Below, piece after piece: positions 25,746 to 34,182 of a stretch of DNA of 64,000 nt (position 1 is its first letter; each line of letters begins with the position of its first letter). Made by a program: the position numbers and the translations under genes. The stretch comes from Mycolicibacterium peregrinum (GTDB lineage: Bacteria > Actinomycetota > Actinomycetes > Mycobacteriales > Mycobacteriaceae). The stretch spans positions 41,603 to 105,602 of the forward strand of contig NZ_LZSY01000080.1 of assembly GCF_001665625.1 (NCBI RefSeq). The letters run 5' to 3'. Below the pieces are notes generated by a model that was not told where the DNA came from, did not search any database, and saw only the letters and a program-made list of their open reading frames with translations.

Positions 25746-27164
25746 ATGCCGTCGAGCTCCCTCAACTCCAATTCCGTCCACGCTGCCGCAGGCGATCGAG
25801 ACACCGATTGGCGCCCTTTGGTGACTTGCTGTCTCGCGACTTTCCTACTGCTGGCGTTCACCACCGTCGTGACCGTCAGCGCCGAGCCCATCGCAGACCG
25901 GCTCGGCGCGGGATTCGCAGTAGCCCAATGGATCATCGACGTCTACACCCTCGCGTTGGCGGCGCTGGTGGTGGCGATGGGTACGCTCGGCGACCGGCTG
26001 GGACATCGGCGCTTGTTCCTGCTCGGTCTGATCACCTTCGGGGTTGCATCGGCGGGTTGCGCGGCGGCGACCAGCGGCGGCCTTCTGGTAGCGGCGCGTG
26101 CCGTCCAGGGCGTCGGCGGTGCCGCGATCTTCGGTACCGCCGTCCCGCTGTTGACCTGGCACTACCACGCCCGGGCGCGTGGGACTGCATTCGCCGTGTG
26201 GGGCGCAGTGGCCGGGATCGGCAGCACTGTGGGGACGATTGCCGGCGGAGCGGCAGCCGAATTCATCTCGTGGCGTTGGTTGTTTCTCGCGGCGCTGCCC
26301 ATATGCGTGGTCGCCGTGATCACCGGCATGCGGTCGCTGTCACGTGACCGTCACGCGACGGTACGACTCGATGTCCCTGGAGTTGCACTCATCACCACGA
26401 TGATGACGGGGGCCACCTACGCCGTGATCAATGCAGGCGAGTCCGGCTGGGCTTCACCCGGAACCATCGGTGCCGCTGCGATCACTGTCGCCGCGATCTG
26501 GAGTTTCGTCCAGGTCCAACGCCGAGCCACGATCCCGTTGCTGCCTCCGGACCTTTTCGCCACCCGCGGTTTCCTCGCCGTCGTCGTCGCCGGATTCGCT
26601 TACTACTTTGCCGCTTTCGCCGTTCTGCCGGTCCTGTCCCGGTGGTTGCAGTCCAGCGCCGGCATGGCGCCCCTGCAGGCTGCCCTGGTGCTGACCGTGC
26701 AACTTGCTGCGTTCGTTCTCGTTTCGCTCATATTCAGCGCGCGATTGCACGAAGCGCCGCGCAGCTGGGTGCTCGGTGGCGGGACCGCACTCACCGGCCT
26801 GGCCTGTCTGTCCGGTGCTGCACTTCTGCTCCGCCCGGATTGGACCTCCCTGATCGCGATGCTGATCGTCACCGGCATCGGGGCGGCGATCGTATCCCCC
26901 GTGCTTCCTGCAGTTGCGGCGACATCGGTCCCGCCGGAACGGGCGGGAGTGGCCGCCGCGGCGGCCAATGCTGCTCGCCAGCTCGGTCTGACCATCGGTA
27001 TCGCCTTGTGCGGCACCATCAGCCGGGCAGCAGACACCGGCGGCGGGCCGGCAACCGGCGCGGTGGTGACGGCCGTTTTCGCATCGGGCGCGGTTGCGCT
27101 TTGCGGCGGCGCAATCAGCGCCATGTTGTTCCGTTGCGAAGCACCTTGCAACGAAACCGGATAA
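25746..27164 (+). CDS. MFS drug-efflux transporter (DHA2 type)
   Basis: A 472-residue transporter with about 14 predicted helices. Motif A-like GTLGDRLGHRRLFLLG follows helix 2, and motif C-like AVWGAVAGIGSTVGTIAGG lies in helix 5; together these mark proton-driven DHA2 antiporters. Substrate unknown. It is divergent from the CGNR regulator. Its stop is 18 bases from the convergent P-loop gene. Confidence 0.86.
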   Translation: MPSSSLNSNSVHAAAGDRDTDWRPLVTCCLATFLLLAFTTVVTVSAEPIADRLGAGFAVAQWIIDVYTLALAALVVAMGTLGDRLGHRRLFLLGLITFGVASAGCAAATSGGLLVAARAVQGVGGAAIFGTAVPLLTWHYHARARGTAFAVWGAVAGIGSTVGTIAGGAAAEFISWRWLFLAALPICVVAVITGMRSLSRDRHATVRLDVPGVALITTMMTGATYAVINAGESGWASPGTIGAAAITVAAIWSFVQVQRRATIPLLPPDLFATRGFLAVVVAGFAYYFAAFAVLPVLSRWLQSSAGMAPLQAALVLTVQLAAFVLVSLIFSARLHEAPRSWVLGGGTALTGLACLSGAALLLRPDWTSLIAMLIVTGIGAAIVSPVLPAVAATSVPPERAGVAAAAANAARQLGLTIGIALCGTISRAADTGGGPATGAVVTAVFASGAVALCGGAISAMLFRCEAPCNETG

Positions 27165-27182
27165 CCAGGTACCGCCGCTCCG

Positions 27183-27731
27183 CTACGTCGCAGGAAGCAA
27201 GCAGATCTCGGTTTCTACTGCAACAAGAACGCGGCGGGCCGTCTCCGCGGCGGTTTCGTCGGAGGTGTCGAAGGCATGGGAGTTGAGTTGACCAAGATCG
27301 GCGAATTGATCCCAGAGGTCGAGGATCGGTTGCCGGTCGGTGAGGGCGTTCGGGCCTTTGCGGCTCGTTGCGCGCGACAGGGTGGCCTCACGGTTGGGGA
27401 ACAACACGATGTAGTGCACGGGGATTCGCGGTTGGAGATCCATGCGCGCCTGGAAGTGATGCAGCATCCACGGACCGACGATTCCGTCCACAACTGTGGT
27501 GAATCCTCCGGTCGCATACGTGAAAGCAGCTTCCGCGATGACGTCCAGGACGGTGTGGTTCTGATCATCGGCCTCGGGCCGGTGGGGCGGTATGGCACCG
27601 GCCACGATCGCGTGCCAGAAGTCGTCGGTGTGCAGGTGAACCCCCCGTCGGTACGTGCGGGCGACGTGGCCCGCGATCGTGGATTTTCCCGAACCCGGCG
27701 GACCCGTGAGATCGATGATCCCGGTGGTCAA
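27183..27731 (-). CDS. P-loop NTPase / small-molecule kinase-like protein
   Basis: A 182-residue protein with Walker A GPPGSGKST at residues 10-18 and HLHTDDFWHAIV soon after. That DDF segment and the later R-rich segment SRATSRKG are seen in AAA-type chloramphenicol-phosphotransferase/zeta-like kinases. It probably phosphorylates a small molecule. No antitoxin-like partner is adjacent, so a zeta toxin role is not supported. Confidence 0.78.
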   Translation of the reverse strand: MTTGIIDLTGPPGSGKSTIAGHVARTYRRGVHLHTDDFWHAIVAGAIPPHRPEADDQNHTVLDVIAEAAFTYATGGFTTVVDGIVGPWMLHHFQARMDLQPRIPVHYIVLFPNREATLSRATSRKGPNALTDRQPILDLWDQFADLGQLNSHAFDTSDETAAETARRVLVAVETEICLLPAT

Positions 27732-27871
27732 TGGCCCCTCCTTCGTTGCGATTCAGCTTAGGGCCCGGAGCCAGGGATTTTTATTGTCCTCGTTAGGTTT
27801 ACGGCTTACCCCTACGGGATAGCCAACGTGTCCGTGAGATTCATCCGCATACGGATTGGAGGTCTACGGCC

Positions 27872-28162
27872 ATGAAGATCACCAGGATAATTGCCAGTGC
27901 AGCCGTTGCAGGTGGGATGGCGGCTGGAGCCGCCGGACTGAGTGCGGTTACCGCGAGCGCTGCCCCCTCACCAGCACCTGCGCCCAACCAGCCGATGGTC
28001 GCAATGACCATTCCCGGGGGACCTAACCCCGGTCCGCCGCCTGCATCGGCACCGCCGGCACCGGCTCCGCCGATGTGGGGTGCCGGAAATCCTCAGGTGT
28101 GGGATGACGGCTGGCAACACTGGGGCGTCTGGATGAACGGAGTGTTCGTACCGACGTTCTGA
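27872..28162 (+). CDS. Small secreted Pro/Trp-rich protein
   Basis: A 96-residue exported protein. The signal peptide (MKITRIIASAAVAGGMAAGA...) ends near ASAAP at about 30. A Pro-rich stretch follows, then a Trp-rich end (WDDGWQHWGVWMNGVFVPTF). The start follows GGAGG. The tail resembles that of the gene at 29976 (WGFWFLDRWVPM). Function unknown. A terminator follows after 12 bases. Confidence 0.75.
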   Translation: MKITRIIASAAVAGGMAAGAAGLSAVTASAAPSPAPAPNQPMVAMTIPGGPNPGPPPASAPPAPAPPMWGAGNPQVWDDGWQHWGVWMNGVFVPTF

Positions 28163-28174
28163 CCGGAACACGTC

Positions 28175-28208
28175 CTCCGTCACCGCGGGGTTTCCGGCGG
28201 TGACGGAG
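28175..28208 (+). terminator. Hairpin terminator after the small secreted gene
   Basis: Perfect 12-bp stem CTCCGTCACCGC / GCGGTGACGGAG with a 10-base loop, starting 12 bases beyond the stop codon. Confidence 0.72.
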
Positions 28209-28281
28209 TCGTATTCAGATCGTGTTCCGAGAAGCGGGATCGCCAACGGCGCCGTGCTCAGAAACCCGTAGGTTGGTCGGC

Positions 28282-29127
28282 ATGACGGAGCTGGAACTGA
28301 AGCAGATCGACACACCCGCCGGAGTCCTGCGGTATTACGACACGGGCGACGGACCGACGTTGCTGTTCCTGCATGGCTCGGGCCCAGGGGTCACCGGCTG
28401 GCGCAACTTTCAGGGAATTCTGCCCACCTTCTCGCAGCAATTTCGGTGTCTCATACTGGAATTCCCAGGATTCGGAGTCACCGACGACATCGGCGGCCAT
28501 CCCATGGTCACCGCCCAGGGGGTGGTGGGGCCGTTCGTGGATGCCCTCGGGCTCGGCCGCGTCCACATCGTCGGCAACTCCATGGGCGGCGGCGTCGGGA
28601 TCAACTTCGCCATCCGCCAACCCGACCGCATCGGCAAGCTCGTCACGATCGGCGGTATCGGAACGAACGTGTTCAGCCCAGGACCCAGCGAGGGCATCCG
28701 GTTGCTTCAGGAATTCACCGAAGACCCGAGCCGCCAACGCCTGATCGACTGGCTGAACTCAATGGTCTACAACCCGGCGCTGGTGACTGACGAGTTGATC
28801 GAACAGCGCTGGGAGCTGGCGACCGATCCCAAGACGCTGGCCGCCGCCAAACGGATGTACGGGAAGGCGGCCTTCGCGGGAATGATGGCCGCCATGCGGT
28901 CGTCCGACGCCCCGATGCCCTGGGCGCAGATGCACAAGGTGGCCGCGCCGACACTGCTGACCTGGGGACGAGATGATCGGGTCAGCCCCCTTGACATGGC
29001 CCTGATCCCGATGCGCACGATCCCGAACGCCGAACTGCACGTGTTCCCCAACTGTGGGCACTGGGCAATGATCGAGGCGAAAGAAGCCTTCGAGCAGACC
29101 GTGTTGGGCTTCCTGACCCGCAGCTAG
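28282..29127 (+). CDS. Alpha/beta hydrolase, meta-cleavage-product hydrolase type
   Basis: A 281-residue hydrolase with Ser nucleophile in GNSMGGG, oxyanion motif LHGSGPGVTGW, acid in WGRDDRVSP and His in NCGHWAMIE. The HGSGPG plus NSMGG combination is typical of C-C bond hydrolases such as HsaD/BphD, which open ring-cleavage products of aromatics or steroids. No extradiol dioxygenase is adjacent, so the exact substrate is open. ATG 28282 is chosen because an upstream extension has no family counterpart. Confidence 0.83.
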   Translation: MTELELKQIDTPAGVLRYYDTGDGPTLLFLHGSGPGVTGWRNFQGILPTFSQQFRCLILEFPGFGVTDDIGGHPMVTAQGVVGPFVDALGLGRVHIVGNSMGGGVGINFAIRQPDRIGKLVTIGGIGTNVFSPGPSEGIRLLQEFTEDPSRQRLIDWLNSMVYNPALVTDELIEQRWELATDPKTLAAAKRMYGKAAFAGMMAAMRSSDAPMPWAQMHKVAAPTLLTWGRDDRVSPLDMALIPMRTIPNAELHVFPNCGHWAMIEAKEAFEQTVLGFLTRS

Positions 29128-29176
29128 GGCTGTCGCCGGGCCGCCTCGAGCGTGCAAATTCATCATTGAATCTGCG

Positions 29177-29190
29177 ATACAGCTCTGTAT
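29177..29190. promoter_or_regulatory. Dyad upstream of the SnoaL-like gene
   Basis: ATACAGctCTGTAT, a perfect 6+2+6 inverted repeat of the form ATAC-N6-GTAT, 73 bases before the start. The same ATAC-N6-GTAT form occurs before the Rieske gene at 45076-45089. Confidence 0.45.
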
Positions 29191-29262
29191 ATTAAGCGTG
29201 TGCGCCACGCCACATGAGCCGCTGGCCTGCCCTCACCGCTCCTCCAACGGAAAAGGACCGCA

Positions 29263-29784
29263 ATGGATCTGGTCGATCGAATCGCCAAACACCGCCGTAT
29301 GGCCGAGAGCTACCGGGACAAATACGTACTGCGCAAGGTCCAGGAAGGCGAGTCCTACGACGAGTGGGAGTTCACCGACGACGCCGTGTACACCTCGCCC
29401 TACTTCGTCGCCGGTCAGGAACTCGTCCTCAAGGATGTGGCGACGTCCTTCGACGTCGCAGCCACCGTCGAGGCCAAGGCCTACTCGGTGGTCTTCCCGG
29501 ACTGGAAACCCGTCGACCACAAGTTCTGGCCGGCAGAGAACGGCCTCGTCATGCGCTACCGGTGGGAAGGGACGACGGCCGACGGCGAGACGATGGGCTT
29601 CTACTCGATCAGCTTCATCGACACCAACGAGGACGGCCAGATCACCCACTGGTCGACCTACGTCAACGACGAGGAGTACGGCCCCTTCCTGGAGAAGGCG
29701 ATCGGCGCTCGCGGTCCTTTCCACGGCGACGAATACATGGAGGCGCTGGCCCGTCATTTCGAGAAGCACAACCTGACCTGGTGA
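29263..29784 (+). CDS. SnoaL/NTF2-like protein
   Basis: A 173-residue protein with an NTF2-like pattern: N-terminal helices, then strands such as EWEFTDDAVYTSPYF, LVMRYRWEGTT and FIDTNEDGQITHWSTY. SnoaL-like proteins are cyclases, isomerases or dehydratases acting on hydrophobic rings, or binding proteins. An AAAAGGA-type site precedes the ATG. No catalytic residues can be fixed. A hairpin terminator follows, so it is monocistronic. Confidence 0.78.
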   Translation: MDLVDRIAKHRRMAESYRDKYVLRKVQEGESYDEWEFTDDAVYTSPYFVAGQELVLKDVATSFDVAATVEAKAYSVVFPDWKPVDHKFWPAENGLVMRYRWEGTTADGETMGFYSISFIDTNEDGQITHWSTYVNDEEYGPFLEKAIGARGPFHGDEYMEALARHFEKHNLTW

Positions 29785-29807
29785 ACGTTGGGCTGCCGGC
29801 CCGAACC

Positions 29808-29830
29808 TGAGAGTCGTCTGTCGACTCTCA
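29808..29830 (+). terminator. Hairpin terminator after the SnoaL-like gene
   Basis: TGAGAGTCG / CGACTCTCA, a 9-bp perfect stem with a five-base loop, starting 23 bases past the stop. Confidence 0.6.
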
Positions 29831-29975
29831 ACAGCATTGATTCCAAGCAGTTTTCATCCCGTTACCGACCGCACAGCGCCTACCAATCGTCAGCACAGGG
29901 CAAACACAACCCTCCGAAATAGCTTTGCTCTCCGTGCGGCACCGTCGTCGCACTGGTCAGAAACGGAGTAGAGCA

Positions 29976-30284
29976 ATGGGTTTCAAGAGATCCGTGGGCA
30001 TATCGGCGATGGCGGCAGGAATCGGCATGGCTGGGCTACTGGGCCTCGGCATCGGTACCGCCGGTGCCGACCCAGGGCCTGGTTGCGGCCGTCCGGGCGC
30101 GCCGCAGTGTCACCGGCACGACGACCGCCGCGCCAGGCCCGATGACTGGCACGGTCGCGGCATCGACGAGGGCCGTCGCGATCACCAACCCTTCGAATGG
30201 AACGGCCAGCGAGTGACCCCGATGCCCTCCGGTGACGGCCGCGGCTGGGGCTTCTGGTTCCTCGATCGTTGGGTTCCGATGTAG
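29976..30284 (+). CDS. Small secreted His/Arg-rich protein with Trp-rich tail
   Basis: A 102-residue exported protein. The signal peptide (MGFKRSVGISAMAAGIGMAG onward) ends near GADP at about 32. The mature part is rich in Gly, Arg, Asp and His (HRHDDRRARPDDWHGRG) with two Cys, and ends WGFWFLDRWVPM. GGAG lies eight bases before the ATG. The end resembles the protein at 27872, suggesting a shared small family. Function unknown; the His-rich centre could bind metal (inference). Confidence 0.72.
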   Translation: MGFKRSVGISAMAAGIGMAGLLGLGIGTAGADPGPGCGRPGAPQCHRHDDRRARPDDWHGRGIDEGRRDHQPFEWNGQRVTPMPSGDGRGWGFWFLDRWVPM

Positions 30285-30289
30285 GCAAC

Positions 30290-30331
30290 CGATTCTGGTG
30301 GGGCACTCATCCCCTAGTGCCCCACCAGAAT
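30290..30331. terminator. Bidirectional terminator
   Basis: A perfect 17-bp stem, GATTCTGGTGGGGCACT and its complement, around an 8-base loop. It lies between two convergent genes (stops at 30284 and 30348), the ideal place for a two-way terminator. Confidence 0.85.
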
Positions 30332-30347
30332 CTCAGAATCAGAACGC

Positions 30348-31214
30348 TCAACGTGGCGTGGAGCAGACTGCCTTCACTGCGCCGTCCATCGCGGTGGCCG
30401 CGGTCCAGTCCGCTTGGTCTGGCGGCTCGAACTTCGGCAGCTTCGCGGCGTAGGTGTCCGTGTACCGCGACTGCGCCCGCAACAGACCGGCCAACAGCGG
30501 ATCCGAGGCCTTGTCGGCCAAGCGGCGTAATTCCGCGGCTTCCTGATTCAGAACCGGGATGACCGACATCGTCACCGACCGTTGCTTGCGCGACCAGCGC
30601 GAGGCCGGAATCCGATGATCGGTCTTGACCCAGGCCTGCTGCTTGCCGTCGTACCCGGCGCTGGCTCGCTGCCACTGCGCACAGACCGGATCCGGCTTGG
30701 CCGTGGCAAACGCCTGCGCAGGCTTGCTGCCGGGGCCATCGGTCACGGTCGACGCAACCACTTCAGCGGGAACAGGTTTCGCAGTGGGCGGGGGCGGTCC
30801 CGCGGTCTGCCGCTCATCGTCACCGGAGACGGTGACCGCCACGACGCCACCGACGAGCAATGCGGCGGCGGTGGTCGCACCGATCGCTTTCCACATCCGT
30901 GCACCGGGCATCCTGGCGCTCAGCTGCCGGCGGCCGGAACCCCCGCCGGCGCCGAGCGCCACGTTGAAGGCTGCGTCCGGCCGTGCCCGTAGCTCGCTGA
31001 CAGCCACTTCGACAGCTGCGGTCGGCGTTCCCAGATCCGTGAGTGCCTTGACGAACCGCGCGACCGTCACGAGATCGCGTCCGTAGAGATTCGTTTGCGG
31101 TTGCCCCGCCGGGAGGAACCGCTCGACCAGGTCTTCACGCAGCTGTGACGCCCGGGCGATTTCTGCCGCGGTCAGCCAGTGCCCCGGAACATCTTCTGTT
31201 CCAAACCCGGTCAT
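30348..31214 (-). CDS. Single-pass membrane protein with MerR-like N-terminal region, unknown function
   Basis: A 288-residue protein. Residues 10-90 (HWLTAAEIARASQLREDLVERFLP) look like a short helix-turn-helix. One membrane helix at about 113-131 is followed by a Pro/Ala linker and a C-terminal domain with two Cys (PVCAQW and AVCSTPR) that may be outside the cell. A DNA-binding-like domain joined to an outer domain would suit a membrane regulator, but this is inference. ATG 31214 has AAGGG upstream. Confidence 0.7.
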   Translation of the reverse strand: MTGFGTEDVPGHWLTAAEIARASQLREDLVERFLPAGQPQTNLYGRDLVTVARFVKALTDLGTPTAAVEVAVSELRARPDAAFNVALGAGGGSGRRQLSARMPGARMWKAIGATTAAALLVGGVVAVTVSGDDERQTAGPPPPTAKPVPAEVVASTVTDGPGSKPAQAFATAKPDPVCAQWQRASAGYDGKQQAWVKTDHRIPASRWSRKQRSVTMSVIPVLNQEAAELRRLADKASDPLLAGLLRAQSRYTDTYAAKLPKFEPPDQADWTAATAMDGAVKAVCSTPR

Positions 31215-31399
31215 CGTTTCGCCCTTCCCACCCACACCTGAAGATTGGTACCGGATCCTGTGCACGCGCGGCAACCGGAAAGCGCTCCTAAGTCACCACG
31301 TTGCTGTCACAAGTTGGCCACCGAAAGATCACGACCCCACCCAACCTGGCCGAAACGGGATCGCCTGGCAAACAACCACTCTCAGTCAGCGTGCGGTGT

Positions 31400-32047
31400 T
31401 CACGACGGGAAGTGCACCACCTGGCTCGAGAACAAGGTGTCCGGACGGGTGATGTAGTTGGCCGCGGCAGCAACTGCTGCCCGAGTCTTCACATCGTGGT
31501 CCCCGTACTCCTCGACGCACATTGATTGGAGGGTGTCCCCGGCGAGGTGGCGACGACGGTTCAGCCCCGGAACGATCAGGACTTGGCCCGGTGTCGGATC
31601 GATGGACGCATCGAGACCGTTGGCGTTGGCGACGACGGCCGCGAGGTGATCATCGCCATACCAGCGGCCGGCCAATCCGGCGAAGGTCTCCGCTGCGGCG
31701 ACCGTGTGGTGTCCGACGTTGGTCAGATCGGGCAACAGCAACCACGTGCCGCGATGGATCTCCCGCTGCGCCACTCCGTTGACCACTTCCCAGATGAACT
31801 GGATGGCAGCGCTCTGTGTGCCATAGAAGGACTGCGTGAGCTGTTGCCGGACAGCAGTGCCGTCATCGGCGGAGAACAGGTACCGATAGGTGACGTACGG
31901 GATCAGCAGCTCCTGCCCGATGTCGATCAGGGCCGGATTGCTGAGGTGATTCTGTTCGGCGATCACGGGATAGAGACCGCCATCGCCATATTCGCGCTCG
32001 GCGATCCCGAACAGGGTGTCCCCGAGTGTCACGGTGTAGTTCTTCAT
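31400..32047 (-). CDS. Protein of four LysM-like units without signal peptide
   Basis: A 215-residue protein. Residues 1-51 are a clear LysM (YTVTLGDTLFGIAEREYG ... IDIGQELLIP). Residues 113-161 are a second (HHTVAAAETFAGLAGRWYG ... PGQVLIVPGL). Residues 54-107 and 167-214 repeat the same length and pattern (QSFYG, EEYGD; WLLLPDL, QVVHFPS) and are probably diverged copies. There is no signal peptide or membrane helix, unlike wall-bound LysM proteins. Cytoplasmic LysM proteins of this size occur in phage and contractile tails, but no such genes are nearby. A 12-bp dyad lies about 80 bases upstream. Confidence 0.75.
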   Translation of the reverse strand: MKNYTVTLGDTLFGIAEREYGDGGLYPVIAEQNHLSNPALIDIGQELLIPYVTYRYLFSADDGTAVRQQLTQSFYGTQSAAIQFIWEVVNGVAQREIHRGTWLLLPDLTNVGHHTVAAAETFAGLAGRWYGDDHLAAVVANANGLDASIDPTPGQVLIVPGLNRRRHLAGDTLQSMCVEEYGDHDVKTRAAVAAAANYITRPDTLFSSQVVHFPS

Positions 32048-32128
32048 CTGTCCGTGCCTTTCTGGTTGTTTGAGGCGTCGATCGGCTCAGTGTCGGAGCC
32101 AAGGACGGTGGCGGTCGCGCGTAGCCGG

Positions 32129-32161
32129 CTACCTCAAGTCGCCGAATCGGACTTGAGGTAG
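32129..32161. promoter_or_regulatory. 12-bp inverted repeat between divergent LysM and membrane-protein genes
   Basis: CTACCTCAAGTC and GACTTGAGGTAG flank a 9-base spacer with perfect symmetry. The CCTCAAGT/ACTTGAGG arms are like those of SoxR (MerR family) sites but with a longer spacer. It is 82 bases from the LysM start and 105 from the membrane-protein start, so it could be an operator for both or a leader hairpin. Confidence 0.6.
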
Positions 32162-32265
32162 TGCGCTACGCGTGCCCACACCCGCCGGATCCGGCCATGC
32201 TGTGAATGCTCGACCTGTCAGTTCAGTTGCCGGACGGTGATGACGATGACGAATGAGACGTGGAC

Positions 32266-33288
32266 ATGACCGCGTTGACCACACAGCACTCCGCCATGGG
32301 CGACCGCCCGACGCTCACACTCGCCGCTGCCGCGTCGGCGACAGCCGACAACCAACCATCCGGTTCCACACTGCGGCGCACGGTGGGCCACCGGCCGTTG
32401 TCGGTGTGGCGTGAGGTCGCCCGGGGCCGGCTCGCCGACCTCGAAGTTGACCTCGACGAGCTGGCTGCTGAGCATGGCGACGACCCGCGTTACCTCGACG
32501 CCCGGCGGCGACTCGTGGAGGCCATCCAGATCGTCAACGCGCCACGGACTGTGCGAGGCCTGCTCAACGGGGCCGCCGTGGAAGCCACCTGGCTCCGGAT
32601 TCACGCCGTGGACATCGCGGTCATCCGCCTGGCGACACCCGGAGTCGTCCGGGCCAGGCTGCCCGAAATCGTCTCTACCGGAAAGGAATTGATCGGCGAC
32701 AATGATCAGTCGGTCGTAGCGATCCGGGAGATTCTGGGGCACTCGAAGTGGACCGAACACGATCGGGAAGTCTTGGCGCACAGTGCCAGGGCGGTACATG
32801 CCGCCTCCGATAGCGAGAGCATGCGACTACGCAGTTTCCGCAACATCCTGCTGGGTGCGACGGCGGTGCTGGGGCTGTTGGCCATCTGCTTCGGGGTTGT
32901 CGGCGCCTTTCGGCCTGACACGTTCGGTCTCGTCACAACCGGCACGTCGACACCCCGTGCCGACGTCGCGATAGCCGAACTCCTGGGCCTGGTGAGCGCC
33001 AGCCTGGTCGGTGCGGTGGCAATCCGCCGGATGAAAGGAACATCGACGGCCTATGCGGTGCCGATGGCCTCGTTGCTGCTCAAACTTCCCACCGGCGCAC
33101 TGACCGCCGTCGCCGGATTGCTGATGGTCAAGGCGGGCATCGCCGGAGACGGGGTCAGCGTCACCACCAGCGCCCACGTAGTCGGCTACTCGTTACTGTT
33201 CGGAGCGTCACAACAGGGCATCACCGGAATGGTGGACCGCCAGGCCCAGAGCCTGCTCAACAACATCTCGTCGAAGGACAATGCCTGA
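32266..33288 (+). CDS. Multi-pass membrane protein, unknown function
   Basis: A 340-residue protein. A soluble N-terminal half (to about 190) is rich in Arg, Glu and Asp and is mostly helical. Four hydrophobic segments follow, including NILLGATAVLGLLAICFGVV, AELLGLVSASLVGAVAI and MASLLLKLPTGALTAVAGLL. A conserved-looking end (LFGASQQGITGMVDRQAQ) follows the last helix. No catalytic motif is seen. ATG 32266 or GTG 32260 may be the start. It is divergent from the LysM gene, sharing the dyad at 32129. Confidence 0.72.
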   Translation: MTALTTQHSAMGDRPTLTLAAAASATADNQPSGSTLRRTVGHRPLSVWREVARGRLADLEVDLDELAAEHGDDPRYLDARRRLVEAIQIVNAPRTVRGLLNGAAVEATWLRIHAVDIAVIRLATPGVVRARLPEIVSTGKELIGDNDQSVVAIREILGHSKWTEHDREVLAHSARAVHAASDSESMRLRSFRNILLGATAVLGLLAICFGVVGAFRPDTFGLVTTGTSTPRADVAIAELLGLVSASLVGAVAIRRMKGTSTAYAVPMASLLLKLPTGALTAVAGLLMVKAGIAGDGVSVTTSAHVVGYSLLFGASQQGITGMVDRQAQSLLNNISSKDNA

Positions 33289-33306
33289 CCGACTCGTCTA
33301 CTTGGC

Positions 33307-34167
33307 ATGATGCTGCTCATGGATCAATACCGCCGCGGGGAATTCGTATTCGACGTCACCGAGAGCGGACCTGCCGACGGCCCGGTGGTCGTGCTGCTGC
33401 ACGGCTTCCCGCAGCAGAACACCAGCTGGGCGCAGATCGCCCCGCTGCTCACCGCCAAGGGCTTCAGGTGCCTGGCGCCCAACCAGCGCGGGTACTCGCC
33501 GGGTGCCCGGCCGACCCGCCGCCGCGACTACCGTTCGGCGGAATTGGTCGAGGACACCCTGGCGCTGATCGACGCCAGCGGTGCCGACCGAGTGCATCTC
33601 GTCGGCCACGATTGGGGCGCCGCGGTCGCATGGGGCGTGGCCGCCAGCGCACCCGAGAGGTTGGCCTCGTTGTCCGCGCTGTCGGTACCCCACCCGATGG
33701 CGTTCGTGCGGTCCATGCTGACCAGCCGGCAGGGTCTGGCGTCCTGGTACATGTACGTCAATCAACTGCCCTGGGTGTCCGAACGATTGATGCTCGGGCG
33801 CGACGGCCGTGGTAAGGCCATTGCCAAATCCTTGATCCGCAGCGGGCTGGCACCCCAGGCCGCCGACCGTGACGCTCGGGCCATGGCGGAGCCCGGGGCC
33901 CTGACCGCGGCGCTGAACTGGTATCGCGCCATGCCGCTGAGCCGGCTCGGGCGGGCCGCAACGGACAAGATCACGGTGCCGACGCTGTATGTCTGGAGTG
34001 ACCGCGACATCGCGATCACCGCCAAGCCGGCGCGCGACACCGCGAATTACGTGAGCGGTCCCTACCGTTTCGAGACGCTCCGCGGCGCGTCACACTGGCT
34101 GCCGGAGGAAAAGCCGGCGGAGATCGCGGATATGTTGTTGCAGTGGTTCGCAACCCATCCCGTGTGA
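33307..34167 (+). CDS. Alpha/beta hydrolase, epoxide-hydrolase type
   Basis: A 286-residue hydrolase with Asp nucleophile in GHDWGAA, oxyanion motif LLHGFPQQNTSW, acid in VWSDRDIAI and His in GASHWLPEE. HGFP and GHDWG mark epoxide hydrolases/fluoroacetate-dehalogenase-like enzymes. Three nearby ATG codons (33307, 33310, 33319) could start it; none has a strong ribosome-binding site. It is 15 bases before the dehydrogenase gene and probably co-transcribed with it. Confidence 0.85.
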   Translation: MMLLMDQYRRGEFVFDVTESGPADGPVVVLLHGFPQQNTSWAQIAPLLTAKGFRCLAPNQRGYSPGARPTRRRDYRSAELVEDTLALIDASGADRVHLVGHDWGAAVAWGVAASAPERLASLSALSVPHPMAFVRSMLTSRQGLASWYMYVNQLPWVSERLMLGRDGRGKAIAKSLIRSGLAPQAADRDARAMAEPGALTAALNWYRAMPLSRLGRAATDKITVPTLYVWSDRDIAITAKPARDTANYVSGPYRFETLRGASHWLPEEKPAEIADMLLQWFATHPV

Positions 34168-34182
34168 GCGGAAGGTGACAGA

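Noticed and set aside
27183..27731. Zeta-toxin type toxin-antitoxin system
   Set aside because: The P-loop protein resembles small-molecule kinases, and no epsilon-like antitoxin or small partner gene is adjacent.
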